Positions 7,683 to 15,668 of a stretch of 64,000 nucleotides of DNA are shown here, piece after piece. Position 1 is the first letter of the stretch, and each line of letters starts with the position of its first letter. Source of the DNA: an uncultured Chitinophagaceae bacterium (GTDB lineage Bacteria; Bacteroidota; Bacteroidia; Chitinophagales; Chitinophagaceae). The stretch covers positions 1 to 64,000 of the forward strand of contig CALCII010000014.1 of the NCBI GenBank assembly GCA_937907395.1, written 5' to 3'. A program made the position numbers and the translations under genes. The notes below the pieces were generated by a model. It ran no database searches. It was not told where the DNA came from and worked only from the letters and a program-made list of their open reading frames with translations.

Positions 7683-8182
7683 CACCGGGCAACATATCGG
7701 AAGATGGGATTCATCGTATACTGGACACCGTTACGGATCCGGAAATACCGGTTTTGACCATCCGGGATCTGGGTATTATCAGAAATGTAATACTCGGTGA
7801 ACATGATTCAGTAGAAGTTCAAATCACCCCTACCTATAATGGTTGTCCGGCCATGGATATGATTGCAGCCAATATTCGTCTTGCGTTGGCTGAGCATGAA
7901 ATCAAAAAGGTGAAAATAACCACCCTGCTCTCACCTGCCTGGACAACCGACTGGATGACCGAAGAAGGAAAAGAAAAACTAAGAAACTACGGCATTGCTC
8001 CACCCAATCCCAAACAACAGGTTTGCAACCAGGGCTTGTTTGCAGCAAATGAAGCCGTTGAATGTCCGCATTGCCGTTCGCATCACACCCATCGCATCAG
8101 TGAATTTGGCAGTACTGCCTGCAAATCCTTATACCAATGCGATGAATGTAAAGAGCCGTTTGATTATTTTAAGTGCCATTAA
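7676..8182 (+). CDS. paaD: Phenylacetate degradation protein PaaD (iron-sulfur assembly-like)
   Basis: A 168-residue protein with an N-terminal MIP18/DUF59 domain (DTVTDPEIPVLTIRDLGI at about residues 17-34, and PTYNGCPAMDMI at about 52-63) and a C-terminal zinc ribbon (CPHC near 130 and CDEC near 155). PaaD is required for an active epoxidase, probably in maturation of the PaaE cluster or the oxygenase. The ATG overlaps the paaC stop by 7 bp. It is the last gene of the operon; its stop lies 3 nt from that of the convergent gene. Confidence 0.93.
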   Translation: MVTPGNISEDGIHRILDTVTDPEIPVLTIRDLGIIRNVILGEHDSVEVQITPTYNGCPAMDMIAANIRLALAEHEIKKVKITTLLSPAWTTDWMTEEGKEKLRNYGIAPPNPKQQVCNQGLFAANEAVECPHCRSHHTHRISEFGSTACKSLYQCDECKEPFDYFKCH

Positions 8183-8185
8183 TTA

Positions 8186-8944
8186 TTAACGTGATATTTT
8201 TCTCAGTTCCAGTTTTACCGGGAAAAATTCAATTTTTGAAATACGTGTATCGTCATTACAATTATCGTCATCGCTGATGTCATCACCACCGGTATCACCA
8301 ACAATATGAAAATATTTCACCAGTGTACCATCTACCGGGGGCACCTGCACAATGGTATTACCATGATCCAATCCCACTTTTACAATTTTGGAAAGGATCG
8401 ATTTATCTTCTGGTCCATAGCCAAACTCTTTTAATACGGCAGATTTTACATCTGTATAATCAAAGAACGCATACATTACTTTTGCCACATCGGCGCCGGG
8501 AACAAGCAACTGTGCTCCGGCTTTAGGACTTACAAACTGTGTACGAGAAGCTGTGGCAGAAAGTATCCGGTTGATTTTTGTACCATAAGGTGCTTCATAT
8601 ACCAAACGGCTCCAGCGGCCCTCGCCTGTGCTCCAGTCGGATTGTGTTTCCTGAGCCCAGAGATAGAAATCGGCGATCAGTTTTGTACTGTCGCTGCTGA
8701 TTTTAATTTTCACTTCGCATTTCACTTTGGGACCATTCCCATTAAACTCTCTGTCGCCCCGGAGTAATTGTTTCGGACATAATTCCTCTACAAAATCATC
8801 GAGTTTCACAGTAACTGTGTTTAAAGCAACGGCAACCTTTTTATCCAGAGGTGCAATGTTTGATTTTTTCACAGGAACAGTAACCTGTGCATTCGAAAGT
8901 GTTACTGAAAGTGTAGCAACGGCCATTAATAAAAATTGTTTCAT
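8186..8944 (-). CDS. Secreted protein of unknown function (cluster member 4)
   Basis: A 252-residue protein with a Sec signal peptide (MKQFLLMAVATLSVTLSNAQ). The mature part has a putative beta-rich domain with conserved-looking KVKCEVKIKISSDSTKLIADFYLWAQET (charged and aromatic) and an acidic stretch near the C-terminus (GDTGGDDISDDDNCNDD) that might bind calcium. I do not recognise the family. It is the last of four minus-strand secreted proteins that follow a two-component system. Confidence 0.75.
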   Translation of the reverse strand: MKQFLLMAVATLSVTLSNAQVTVPVKKSNIAPLDKKVAVALNTVTVKLDDFVEELCPKQLLRGDREFNGNGPKVKCEVKIKISSDSTKLIADFYLWAQETQSDWSTGEGRWSRLVYEAPYGTKINRILSATASRTQFVSPKAGAQLLVPGADVAKVMYAFFDYTDVKSAVLKEFGYGPEDKSILSKIVKVGLDHGNTIVQVPPVDGTLVKYFHIVGDTGGDDISDDDNCNDDTRISKIEFFPVKLELRKISR

Positions 8945-8973
8945 ATTTTTTTATAGTTGATAGTTTAAAAAAA

Positions 8974-9987
8974 TTATTGGTTTGTGTAATTATTACCATC
9001 AGGGATTCCATCACCATTGTTGTCAAATCCGGTAACTTTTATTTTAATTTTCAGATACCCGTTATCACCTGTAGTACCATAATGATTCACAATGTAAATA
9101 AGACCATAAGCGGTACGGTTACCCATCTCTGTTTTCACTGCAATCACTTTTCCTTCCAGCTTGGTGCGGCTCTCTACTTTTTGTCCAAATCCTTTCACCT
9201 GTTTCACCACCGCCATCAATTGATTGTTATTCTGAATTTTTTCAAATTGTTCTCCGGTAAGATTGGTCATTGCCACTTCAGATTCATTGACTTCTTCCCA
9301 TTCGGCAGGAGGAATATTGCGGTCTTTGTACTTGGTTCCTTTAAAGAAATTATAAGCGAACGCATCATTCTTCACATAAGAAGGTGTAAGAAAAGCATAC
9401 ATCGGCACCTGTTCATTAAATGCATTGGTGGCTGTAAAAATCAGATCAACAGATTTTGAATTTCCTGCCACTTCAATTTCATCCATAATTACGCCTTGCA
9501 GCATATTGATATAACATCCGAATTTTTTATTATTCTGGCTGCCAAGGTTGGCGGTACCGTCTGTATTATAAGCCGGACTTTCAGCAACTACCGGAACATT
9601 CTGTGCAAGATCGGCCTGTGTTACGTATACGTTCGGGTTATCATATGGCTGAGTATTGGGTAAAGTTGCTCCCTGCTCTGTAGTTGGAGCCGTTGTATTG
9701 TTGGCCACATCTGTGCCATTGGAGCCGGCCTTTTTCTTTAAACGAAACCGAAGAATGGGTTCAAATATTTTTACCACAGCTTTTGCATTATTCACCACAT
9801 TCTGAACATTGCCTGCAGTTTGCTGTGATTGATTCACCACTTCATTGCTGGCTTCACTTATCTTCTGTGTTTTTTGATTAACCTTTTCTGTTGCTTTTAC
9901 AACTTTGGATTTCTTTGTTGGTGTTTCCTGTGCGTATAAAATAAACACTGCAATAAGAAATGTAAATAAGAGTGAAATGTGTTTCAT
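8974..9987 (-). CDS. Secreted protein with N-terminal coiled region and DxNGDG-type motif (cluster member 3)
   Basis: A 337-residue protein with a signal peptide (MKHISLLFTFLIAVFILYAQ). Residues about 25-85 are Gln/Asn/Lys/Val-rich and likely helical or coiled coil, followed by a Thr/Asn linker. The C-terminal half is a globular domain, and the extreme end carries FDNNGDGIPDGNN, similar to calcium-binding thrombospondin type 3/EF-like loops. I do not recognise the family. It sits 29 nt before cluster member 4 and 20 nt after member 2, so it is probably co-transcribed. Confidence 0.75.
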   Translation of the reverse strand: MKHISLLFTFLIAVFILYAQETPTKKSKVVKATEKVNQKTQKISEASNEVVNQSQQTAGNVQNVVNNAKAVVKIFEPILRFRLKKKAGSNGTDVANNTTAPTTEQGATLPNTQPYDNPNVYVTQADLAQNVPVVAESPAYNTDGTANLGSQNNKKFGCYINMLQGVIMDEIEVAGNSKSVDLIFTATNAFNEQVPMYAFLTPSYVKNDAFAYNFFKGTKYKDRNIPPAEWEEVNESEVAMTNLTGEQFEKIQNNNQLMAVVKQVKGFGQKVESRTKLEGKVIAVKTEMGNRTAYGLIYIVNHYGTTGDNGYLKIKIKVTGFDNNGDGIPDGNNYTNQ

Positions 9988-10007
9988 ATCATTTGTTTGT
10001 TTAAATA

Positions 10008-11060
10008 TTATTGCAAATCAACTTTAGAAGATCTGTTCATTCGTTTGTTTAATTTCCAGTTGGTATAATAACGGTACCCCGTATTGTTTTGTAACTGTAT
10101 GTTCAGGCAAATACCTGCCAGGTCCCAATCATCGTTTTCAAAAGGGCCATGATCTCCATATTCATACTCCAATGAGATTTTATTGAGATCTGCAATCTTT
10201 GCGCTTAATGGTATCTTGGCTCCGGATGCATCGGGCCAACCTTGCCCATAGGGAAATCCGGCTCTCCTCTCGGCTTCTGTTAATCCAAAAAATGAATAGG
10301 CCCCTTTAAGTTTATTACGGTTTTCGGGTTTAGGTGCAACCGGACTTCTACGAATAACAGATGGGTTAGAACGGGTAGTGATCACCATATTGAATGCCGA
10401 GTAGTTATCTCTTATATCATCATTCCCTATAATAAATTGCGGGTATAGCATGGAGATATAATAATTATCCCGTGCATAATCCGACAAACGCATTGGTTTG
10501 CGTACAATACTTTCCGCCACTTGTCCGGGTAATAAAATCTGTAATCCGGGGAAATAATTTCTTGTATCCCAAATAAAATTTCTGGATGCATCTGTAACTT
10601 TAAAAGCAAATCCACGAACCAGCACATCATACAACTCCCACTCATCTCTCGATGTTTGCCCTTTCTTGTTTACATAAACAACTTCAATGCGGGAAATAGC
10701 CGTATCAGACATCCTGCGAAAACAGGATCCCACACCAAATGTTTTATCATTGGAAGTCCTGTCAACAGGAATATTAATGTAAAATCCATCTGTAAACAAA
10801 ATCGTAACCAACACCTGCTTTCTGGCTAAATCAATTGTTTTACGGCCCTGGATCAGCATAACCGTAAACTCCATTTTATACTGTTCATTTGTTTCCGGAT
10901 CTTTTTTCTGTATCACTCCTGGTTGCGGATCCTGTGCGGTTGTAACCACTTGTATTTTTGTTTCGTTTTTAGAAGGCAGTGGTTTGTTCCCGTTATTCTG
11001 TGCTGTAACAGGTGATATAAAACCTGCTATAACCAGAATGAGTAATAGACTTTTGATCAT
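10008..11060 (-). CDS. Secreted protein of unknown function (cluster member 2)
   Basis: A 350-residue protein with a signal peptide (MIKSLLLILVIAGFISPVTAQ). A Lys/Gln-rich linker is followed by a domain with many beta-type stretches (QVLVTILFTDGFYINIPVDR near 100-119; a possible disulfide partner in VGSCFRR). No known catalytic motif is apparent. It lies 14 nt downstream of member 1 and upstream of member 3 in a tight minus-strand row. Confidence 0.75.
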   Translation of the reverse strand: MIKSLLLILVIAGFISPVTAQNNGNKPLPSKNETKIQVVTTAQDPQPGVIQKKDPETNEQYKMEFTVMLIQGRKTIDLARKQVLVTILFTDGFYINIPVDRTSNDKTFGVGSCFRRMSDTAISRIEVVYVNKKGQTSRDEWELYDVLVRGFAFKVTDASRNFIWDTRNYFPGLQILLPGQVAESIVRKPMRLSDYARDNYYISMLYPQFIIGNDDIRDNYSAFNMVITTRSNPSVIRRSPVAPKPENRNKLKGAYSFFGLTEAERRAGFPYGQGWPDASGAKIPLSAKIADLNKISLEYEYGDHGPFENDDWDLAGICLNIQLQNNTGYRYYTNWKLNKRMNRSSKVDLQ

Positions 11061-11074
11061 ATAGATTGTATTTA

Positions 11075-11890
11075 TCAGTTACTGAAATAAGGAAGTTGAA
11101 TGGTTTCGGCGCATTTCTTACCATTGAGGCTATAGCGCACCAATACACTCACTTTTGTATCGGCTGGCGGTGATTGAGAAGAAGGGGTTGAGAATCCAAG
11201 AGAAACACCTCTTGTTTGTCCGCCCGGTGCTGTATTGTATTGCGGCACTTCAATGGTTTGCCCGTGTACGGTTAATGATTGTATATTCAAGTAGCAGGCC
11301 GATTTATTTACAATATCAAACCGTATTACATAGCGGTTTTGTCCGCCACCACTTCCTGCCGCCTGAACTTTTCCATTTAAACTGTAATCGGCACTTGCAC
11401 CACTTTTACTCCCTTTACCATTGGCACAATCACAAACTGTAGTAACACATTGCGGCGTTACCTTAATTGAAATAGACCGGCTGCAATTTCCATCACCTCC
11501 TGCAGCCGATTTACTAAAAGCTTTTAGTGTTACAAAGTAAGTGCGGTTGCATTCAGCAAACCGGTAACTGATTTCATTGGTGCCAGAAGTTATTTCATAT
11601 ACTTTCCGGTTCTGATCATCGGCAATGTAAACTGAGTATGAACTTCTGCAGTTGGGTTTAGATTCCAGTGCTGGCAATAGAAACTTTACCGTTTCCAATT
11701 GTTTGGGTTTCACTTCCAGATCACGGCTTAGAAATAACCCGATAGTGCCATAAGTCATTTTAGTTCGTGTCATGAACTCGGGGGAAACTGCTGTAGCAAA
11801 ACAATTACAGATTCTGCTATCCGCCGATTGTGCGTTGAGTATCGGAAAACCGGCAGCCACGAGCAACACTATAGTGAGTATGTATTTCAT
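11075..11890 (-). CDS. Secreted cysteine-containing protein of unknown function (cluster member 1)
   Basis: A 271-residue protein with signal peptide MKYILTIVLLVAAGFPILNAQ. The frame is open upstream to 11947, but the signal peptide sets the start at 11890. The mature protein has about ten Cys residues (ICNCF, NCRSS, AECNR, NCSRS, QCVTTVCDC, SACYL, KKCAE), suggesting several disulfides, and alternating beta-type stretches as in immunoglobulin-like folds. I do not recognise the family. It is the first secreted gene after the response regulator (107 nt gap). Confidence 0.75.
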   Translation of the reverse strand: MKYILTIVLLVAAGFPILNAQSADSRICNCFATAVSPEFMTRTKMTYGTIGLFLSRDLEVKPKQLETVKFLLPALESKPNCRSSYSVYIADDQNRKVYEITSGTNEISYRFAECNRTYFVTLKAFSKSAAGGDGNCSRSISIKVTPQCVTTVCDCANGKGSKSGASADYSLNGKVQAAGSGGGQNRYVIRFDIVNKSACYLNIQSLTVHGQTIEVPQYNTAPGGQTRGVSLGFSTPSSQSPPADTKVSVLVRYSLNGKKCAETIQLPYFSN

Positions 11891-11997
11891 CAGTTGCAAT
11901 AGTTTGTTTAAAAATGATTCCGGATGTGAAAGTAGAGCACAATACAAATTGCATCAATCCCATGATAGGGTGATGCCTGAACTGAAAAGACAAAAAA

Positions 11998-12630
11998 TCA
12001 CATGAGTTTATCCCGGGAAACTTTGTAAATAGCTTCAGTAGCGCTGTTTACCTGAAGCTTGCGGTAGATTTTTTTGATATGAGAACGAACTGTTTCTAAT
12101 GCAATCTGCAGTTCATCGGCAATCATTTTATAACTGTAGCCTTTAATGAGCAACTGAAGTAACTGCTGCTCCCTTTGCGATAATAAAGTATCTTCTTCCT
12201 GGCTGGAATGAGCCGGCCGGGGAAATAATGCCAGTACCTTTTTTGCAATAACACCTGTCATTGGTGCTCCTCCATTCAACACATCTTTAATGGCAGGTAT
12301 GATCTGATCGAAGTTTTTCTTCAGCAAATAACCACTTGCACCGGCACAAATGGCATTGAAAATATGATCATTGTCTTCAAAAACAGTAAGCATAATTACG
12401 GGGAGTTCGTCCACTTCCTTTCGGATTCTTTTCAATGCTTCAATTCCATTCACACCAGGCATATCAATATCCATGAGCACCACATCTGGTTTGCATTGTT
12501 CAATGTCTGCCAGGACAGATTGTGCATCAGGCATAGCCGCAATCAGCTCCACCTCATTTTGCCATTGCAGCATTGATGAAATACTGTTGCGTAACGTTTC
12601 ATTATCCTCGTATAAAATGATGCGGATCAT
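11998..12630 (-). CDS. LuxR/NarL-type response regulator
   Basis: A 210-residue DNA-binding response regulator. The receiver domain (about residues 1-120) has the acidic pair in YEDNE, the phospho-acceptor Asp in VVLMDIDMPG, and the conserved Lys in LLKK. The C-terminal LuxR helix-turn-helix contains LSQREQQLLQLLIKGYSYKMIADEL and VRSHIKKIYRKL. The frame extends upstream to 12672, but the receiver fold begins at MIRIILYEDNE (12630). It is 44 nt downstream of the sensor kinase gene and is presumably its partner. Confidence 0.92.
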   Translation of the reverse strand: MIRIILYEDNETLRNSISSMLQWQNEVELIAAMPDAQSVLADIEQCKPDVVLMDIDMPGVNGIEALKRIRKEVDELPVIMLTVFEDNDHIFNAICAGASGYLLKKNFDQIIPAIKDVLNGGAPMTGVIAKKVLALFPRPAHSSQEEDTLLSQREQQLLQLLIKGYSYKMIADELQIALETVRSHIKKIYRKLQVNSATEAIYKVSRDKLM

Positions 12631-12674
12631 GTTTTTCAAAATTAATGAAGGAATAAGCAACGCTGCTCCCATAT

Positions 12675-14900
12675 TTATGGCACAGGCAACTCCAGTTGTA
12701 CAGTTGTGCCGGAGTTATTGCCCGTTATCTCAACTTTTCCACCCAAACCGGTCGCCCGTTGTTGCATACTGTAGGTACCGGTTCCGCTGGAATTACCTTT
12801 CCACGTTCCGTTATCACTGATTCGCATTTGCAACACACCGTCTTTCATATCCAACTGAAAATCCACAGCCGATGCGCCGGCGTGTTTCACAATATTATTG
12901 ATCGCTTCCTTAAAAATGAGCAATAACTCCTTCCTGTGTTCCATAGGCAAGAACTGTTGCAAGGCGGCCTCATTCACATGAACCCGGGTTTGAATTTGTT
13001 TGGGCTCCAATGTTTGTCCCAGGTACTCCCGCATGCGAGCTGCCAGGTTTTCGAGTTTATCGTTATCCGGTCGAATCGCCCAAACAATATCACTCATATT
13101 CTGCTGAATGGTTTTGCTCTGCTGTGAAATTTTATCGAGCATTTGCTTGGCCTGCGGCAGATCAGAATCCATTGCTGTTGCAGAAACATTGCTGAGGATA
13201 TGGATACTGGTGAGTGTACTGCCTATTTCGTCGTGAAGGTCTTTTGAAATTTTATTCCGTACCGCCAACAACCGCTCCTGCTCCTGTAATTTTTTCCGCA
13301 ACTGAAAACGGTTAAACAACAACAACCCCATAATCAGCAAGAAAATCGTTCCTGCAATAATGCTGTTTCTTAATAACCGTTCCCGGTCCAGCTGCCGCAT
13401 ACGGAGTTTTTTTTCATTCTCCGAAATCTGTAACTGCTGAACAGAAAGCAACAATTGCTGTTCATTATTCTTATTCAGCAACAACTGTCGTTCCAACTCA
13501 TTCTTCTGATAGACCAACTCCGCATCCCGCAACTGCTGCTGCTGCTTTAATAACTGGATCTGATTTTCTTTTTTCTGTGCTTCCAGCTTATCGCCTGCAA
13601 TGATGGCTTTTTGTTTCTCCAATTCCAGTTGTTTGATGATCCGGTCGTTATCCAGGCGGGCTATTTCATTATCTTTTTTCTCCGTTTCATACTTTGTTTG
13701 CAACTCTGCAATATTTGTTGCCGTTTTCTCATTCAGCAAACTATCTTTATATACAACCGATAACTTATAGTTATCTAAAGCAGAAAGATAATTTCCTCTT
13801 TGATTATAAAATGCAGAGCGTGCAGAATAAGCAGACTGAAACAATGGCTTGTTTTTGATTTCCTGAGCCACGTTAATTGCTTTATTGAAATAGAGTTCGG
13901 CATTCACCGAATCTTTCAGATGATCATAAATAGAAGCTAATGATACATACCGGTTGCCTATCTTGACCTTATCCCCCATTTCTGTATACAGTTGAATCGC
14001 TTTTTGTTCGTATGGCAACGCTTCCGATGCTTTGTTTTGTTTAAGAAGCAATGCAGAAGCATTTGCATACACCTGTGCCATTGTGTTTTTGACTCCGGTT
14101 TTCTCTGCATAAGCTACCGCCATCTTCTGATACTTATAAGCCGAATCAAATTGAGACAAAGACGTATAGGTGGTTACCAGATTTCCATATGTGGCAGTAA
14201 GGCCTTTCATATCTCCGATCGACTCCCTGATAGCCGCCGATTTTTTAAATAATTGTATCGCCTCTTCTTTCTTCCCAAACTTGTAATAAGAAATAGCAAT
14301 ATTGCCCAAAGTATTTGCTTCTTCTTTTTTATTTCCCAGCTTTTCAAACAACCGCACTGCATTCAGATACATTTCAACAGCCTTTTCATACTCACCCGAT
14401 CTGTCTTGTATATATCCAATATCATTGTAAGCAATAGCTTCATATTCTGTTTCGTTGGCTGCTTTATAACAAACTACGGCTTTCAGAAAATGCTCTTTTG
14501 CTTCCGGGTATTGTGACTGATCACGGTAGTATTGTCCCATTTGATGATAGGTAAGGCCCAGCAAAAAATTGTCGCTTATCTGTTTTGCAATTCGCTCTGG
14601 CTCCGAAAACAATAATGAAATCCCCTTTCCGCCTTCTTTTTTCAATCGCAAATCTGCAATCTTCAACAGGGCAAATCCTTCGCCTCTCAGCATTTTTCGT
14701 TCTTTCGATAATAACAAGGCATCCTTCGCATACTGCATGGAACGATCGAGATTACCGGCCATATCAGCCTCGTCTGCCTGGTCGAGCAATTTGTAAATAC
14801 GAATCGAATCCTCAGAAGTGTAGGCTTGGGAAAAAAGGAGATCAGGCATACAAACGCATATAAAGATCACCATCAGTATATGCAAAGAAATGCTTCTCAT
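12675..14900 (-). CDS. TPR-containing sensor histidine kinase (HisKA_3 type)
   Basis: A 741-residue membrane sensor. Order: signal peptide (about 1-25), a periplasmic array of tetratricopeptide repeats (about 30-390, with motifs such as AIAYNDIGYIQDRSGEYEKAVEMY), a Gln/Lys/Glu-rich coiled coil (about 390-510), one transmembrane helix (IIAGTIFLLIMGLLLF), then a HisKA_3 dimerisation domain with the phospho-His in DLHDEIGSTL and an HATPase domain (NNIVKHAGAS, ISDNGTW). This design is common in Bacteroidota one-TM NarX-like kinases. It forms an operon with the LuxR-type regulator and likely controls the secreted cluster downstream; the signal is unknown. Confidence 0.9.
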   Translation of the reverse strand: MRSISLHILMVIFICVCMPDLLFSQAYTSEDSIRIYKLLDQADEADMAGNLDRSMQYAKDALLLSKERKMLRGEGFALLKIADLRLKKEGGKGISLLFSEPERIAKQISDNFLLGLTYHQMGQYYRDQSQYPEAKEHFLKAVVCYKAANETEYEAIAYNDIGYIQDRSGEYEKAVEMYLNAVRLFEKLGNKKEEANTLGNIAISYYKFGKKEEAIQLFKKSAAIRESIGDMKGLTATYGNLVTTYTSLSQFDSAYKYQKMAVAYAEKTGVKNTMAQVYANASALLLKQNKASEALPYEQKAIQLYTEMGDKVKIGNRYVSLASIYDHLKDSVNAELYFNKAINVAQEIKNKPLFQSAYSARSAFYNQRGNYLSALDNYKLSVVYKDSLLNEKTATNIAELQTKYETEKKDNEIARLDNDRIIKQLELEKQKAIIAGDKLEAQKKENQIQLLKQQQQLRDAELVYQKNELERQLLLNKNNEQQLLLSVQQLQISENEKKLRMRQLDRERLLRNSIIAGTIFLLIMGLLLFNRFQLRKKLQEQERLLAVRNKISKDLHDEIGSTLTSIHILSNVSATAMDSDLPQAKQMLDKISQQSKTIQQNMSDIVWAIRPDNDKLENLAARMREYLGQTLEPKQIQTRVHVNEAALQQFLPMEHRKELLLIFKEAINNIVKHAGASAVDFQLDMKDGVLQMRISDNGTWKGNSSGTGTYSMQQRATGLGGKVEITGNNSGTTVQLELPVP

Positions 14901-14999
14901 TGTTGTTGCAGGGGTTTGTTATACAAGATATAAAATTCAGGTTCAAAAATGCCATGAAAAGAAAAACCGATTAATCTTACTTTTACAGAAAGGCTTGTC

Positions 15000-15641
15000 A
15001 TGGACTTTTCTATTTACCTCGAAGAAGCCGCCCAGGTTTCCGTTGCATTTGTAATTGGTGCAGCTATTGGCATTGAACGTGAGTTTCGCAGCAAACCGGC
15101 GGGCTTTCGTACCATGATCTTCATTTGTGTTGGTTCCTGTTTGTACACAATTCTTTCCCGGGAAAGTAATAACATCAGCCCCGATCGTATTGCCAGTAAT
15201 ATTGTAACCGGCGTAGGTTTTATTGGCGCTGGTGTGATTTTTAAAGAAGGAATTTCGGTAAACGGTTTAACCACAGCTGCACTGATATGGATTGCAGCGG
15301 CGTTGGGCATGTCTATTGGTTATCACAACTACCCACTCGCATTTGTTGTAAGCAGTATGGTTGTTGTGGCACTGTTTGTATTGGAACCTGTACAACGGTT
15401 TATAAACAAACTGCATAAAGTAAAAGATTATAAAATAAGGGCCAATGACCCGCAACAGGTATTTAAGGAAGAAATGGAAATTTTTTTCGGGGAACATAAT
15501 GTGAGCTTTCGTTGTATGAAAATGATCAAAGAAAACAACGAAGCTGTTTACACCTACCGCATAGGTGCGCCAAAATTCAACTACGACATCGTAAACACGT
15601 ACCTGTTACAACATCATAATGTCATCAGCTTTGATATGTAA
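15000..15641 (+). CDS. MgtC/SapB-family inner-membrane protein
   Basis: A 213-residue membrane protein. The N-terminal part has about four transmembrane segments and the MgtC signature GIEREFRSKPAGFRT (about residues 24-38), plus the GVGFIGAGVIFKEG motif (about 71-84). The C-terminal soluble part (about 145-213) resembles an ACT-like domain. MgtC proteins are linked to magnesium-limited growth and control of ATP synthase in pathogens; in environmental Bacteroidota the role is unproven. It diverges from the kinase operon. Confidence 0.88.
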   Translation: MDFSIYLEEAAQVSVAFVIGAAIGIEREFRSKPAGFRTMIFICVGSCLYTILSRESNNISPDRIASNIVTGVGFIGAGVIFKEGISVNGLTTAALIWIAAALGMSIGYHNYPLAFVVSSMVVVALFVLEPVQRFINKLHKVKDYKIRANDPQQVFKEEMEIFFGEHNVSFRCMKMIKENNEAVYTYRIGAPKFNYDIVNTYLLQHHNVISFDM

Positions 15642-15668
15642 CAAAATTCATTTAATAACTGAACCAAG

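Noticed and set aside
13430..13720. Repetitive CTGCTG/AACTG stretches in the histidine kinase as DNA repeats
   Set aside because: They encode the Gln/Leu-rich coiled coil of the kinase and have no independent repeat structure.
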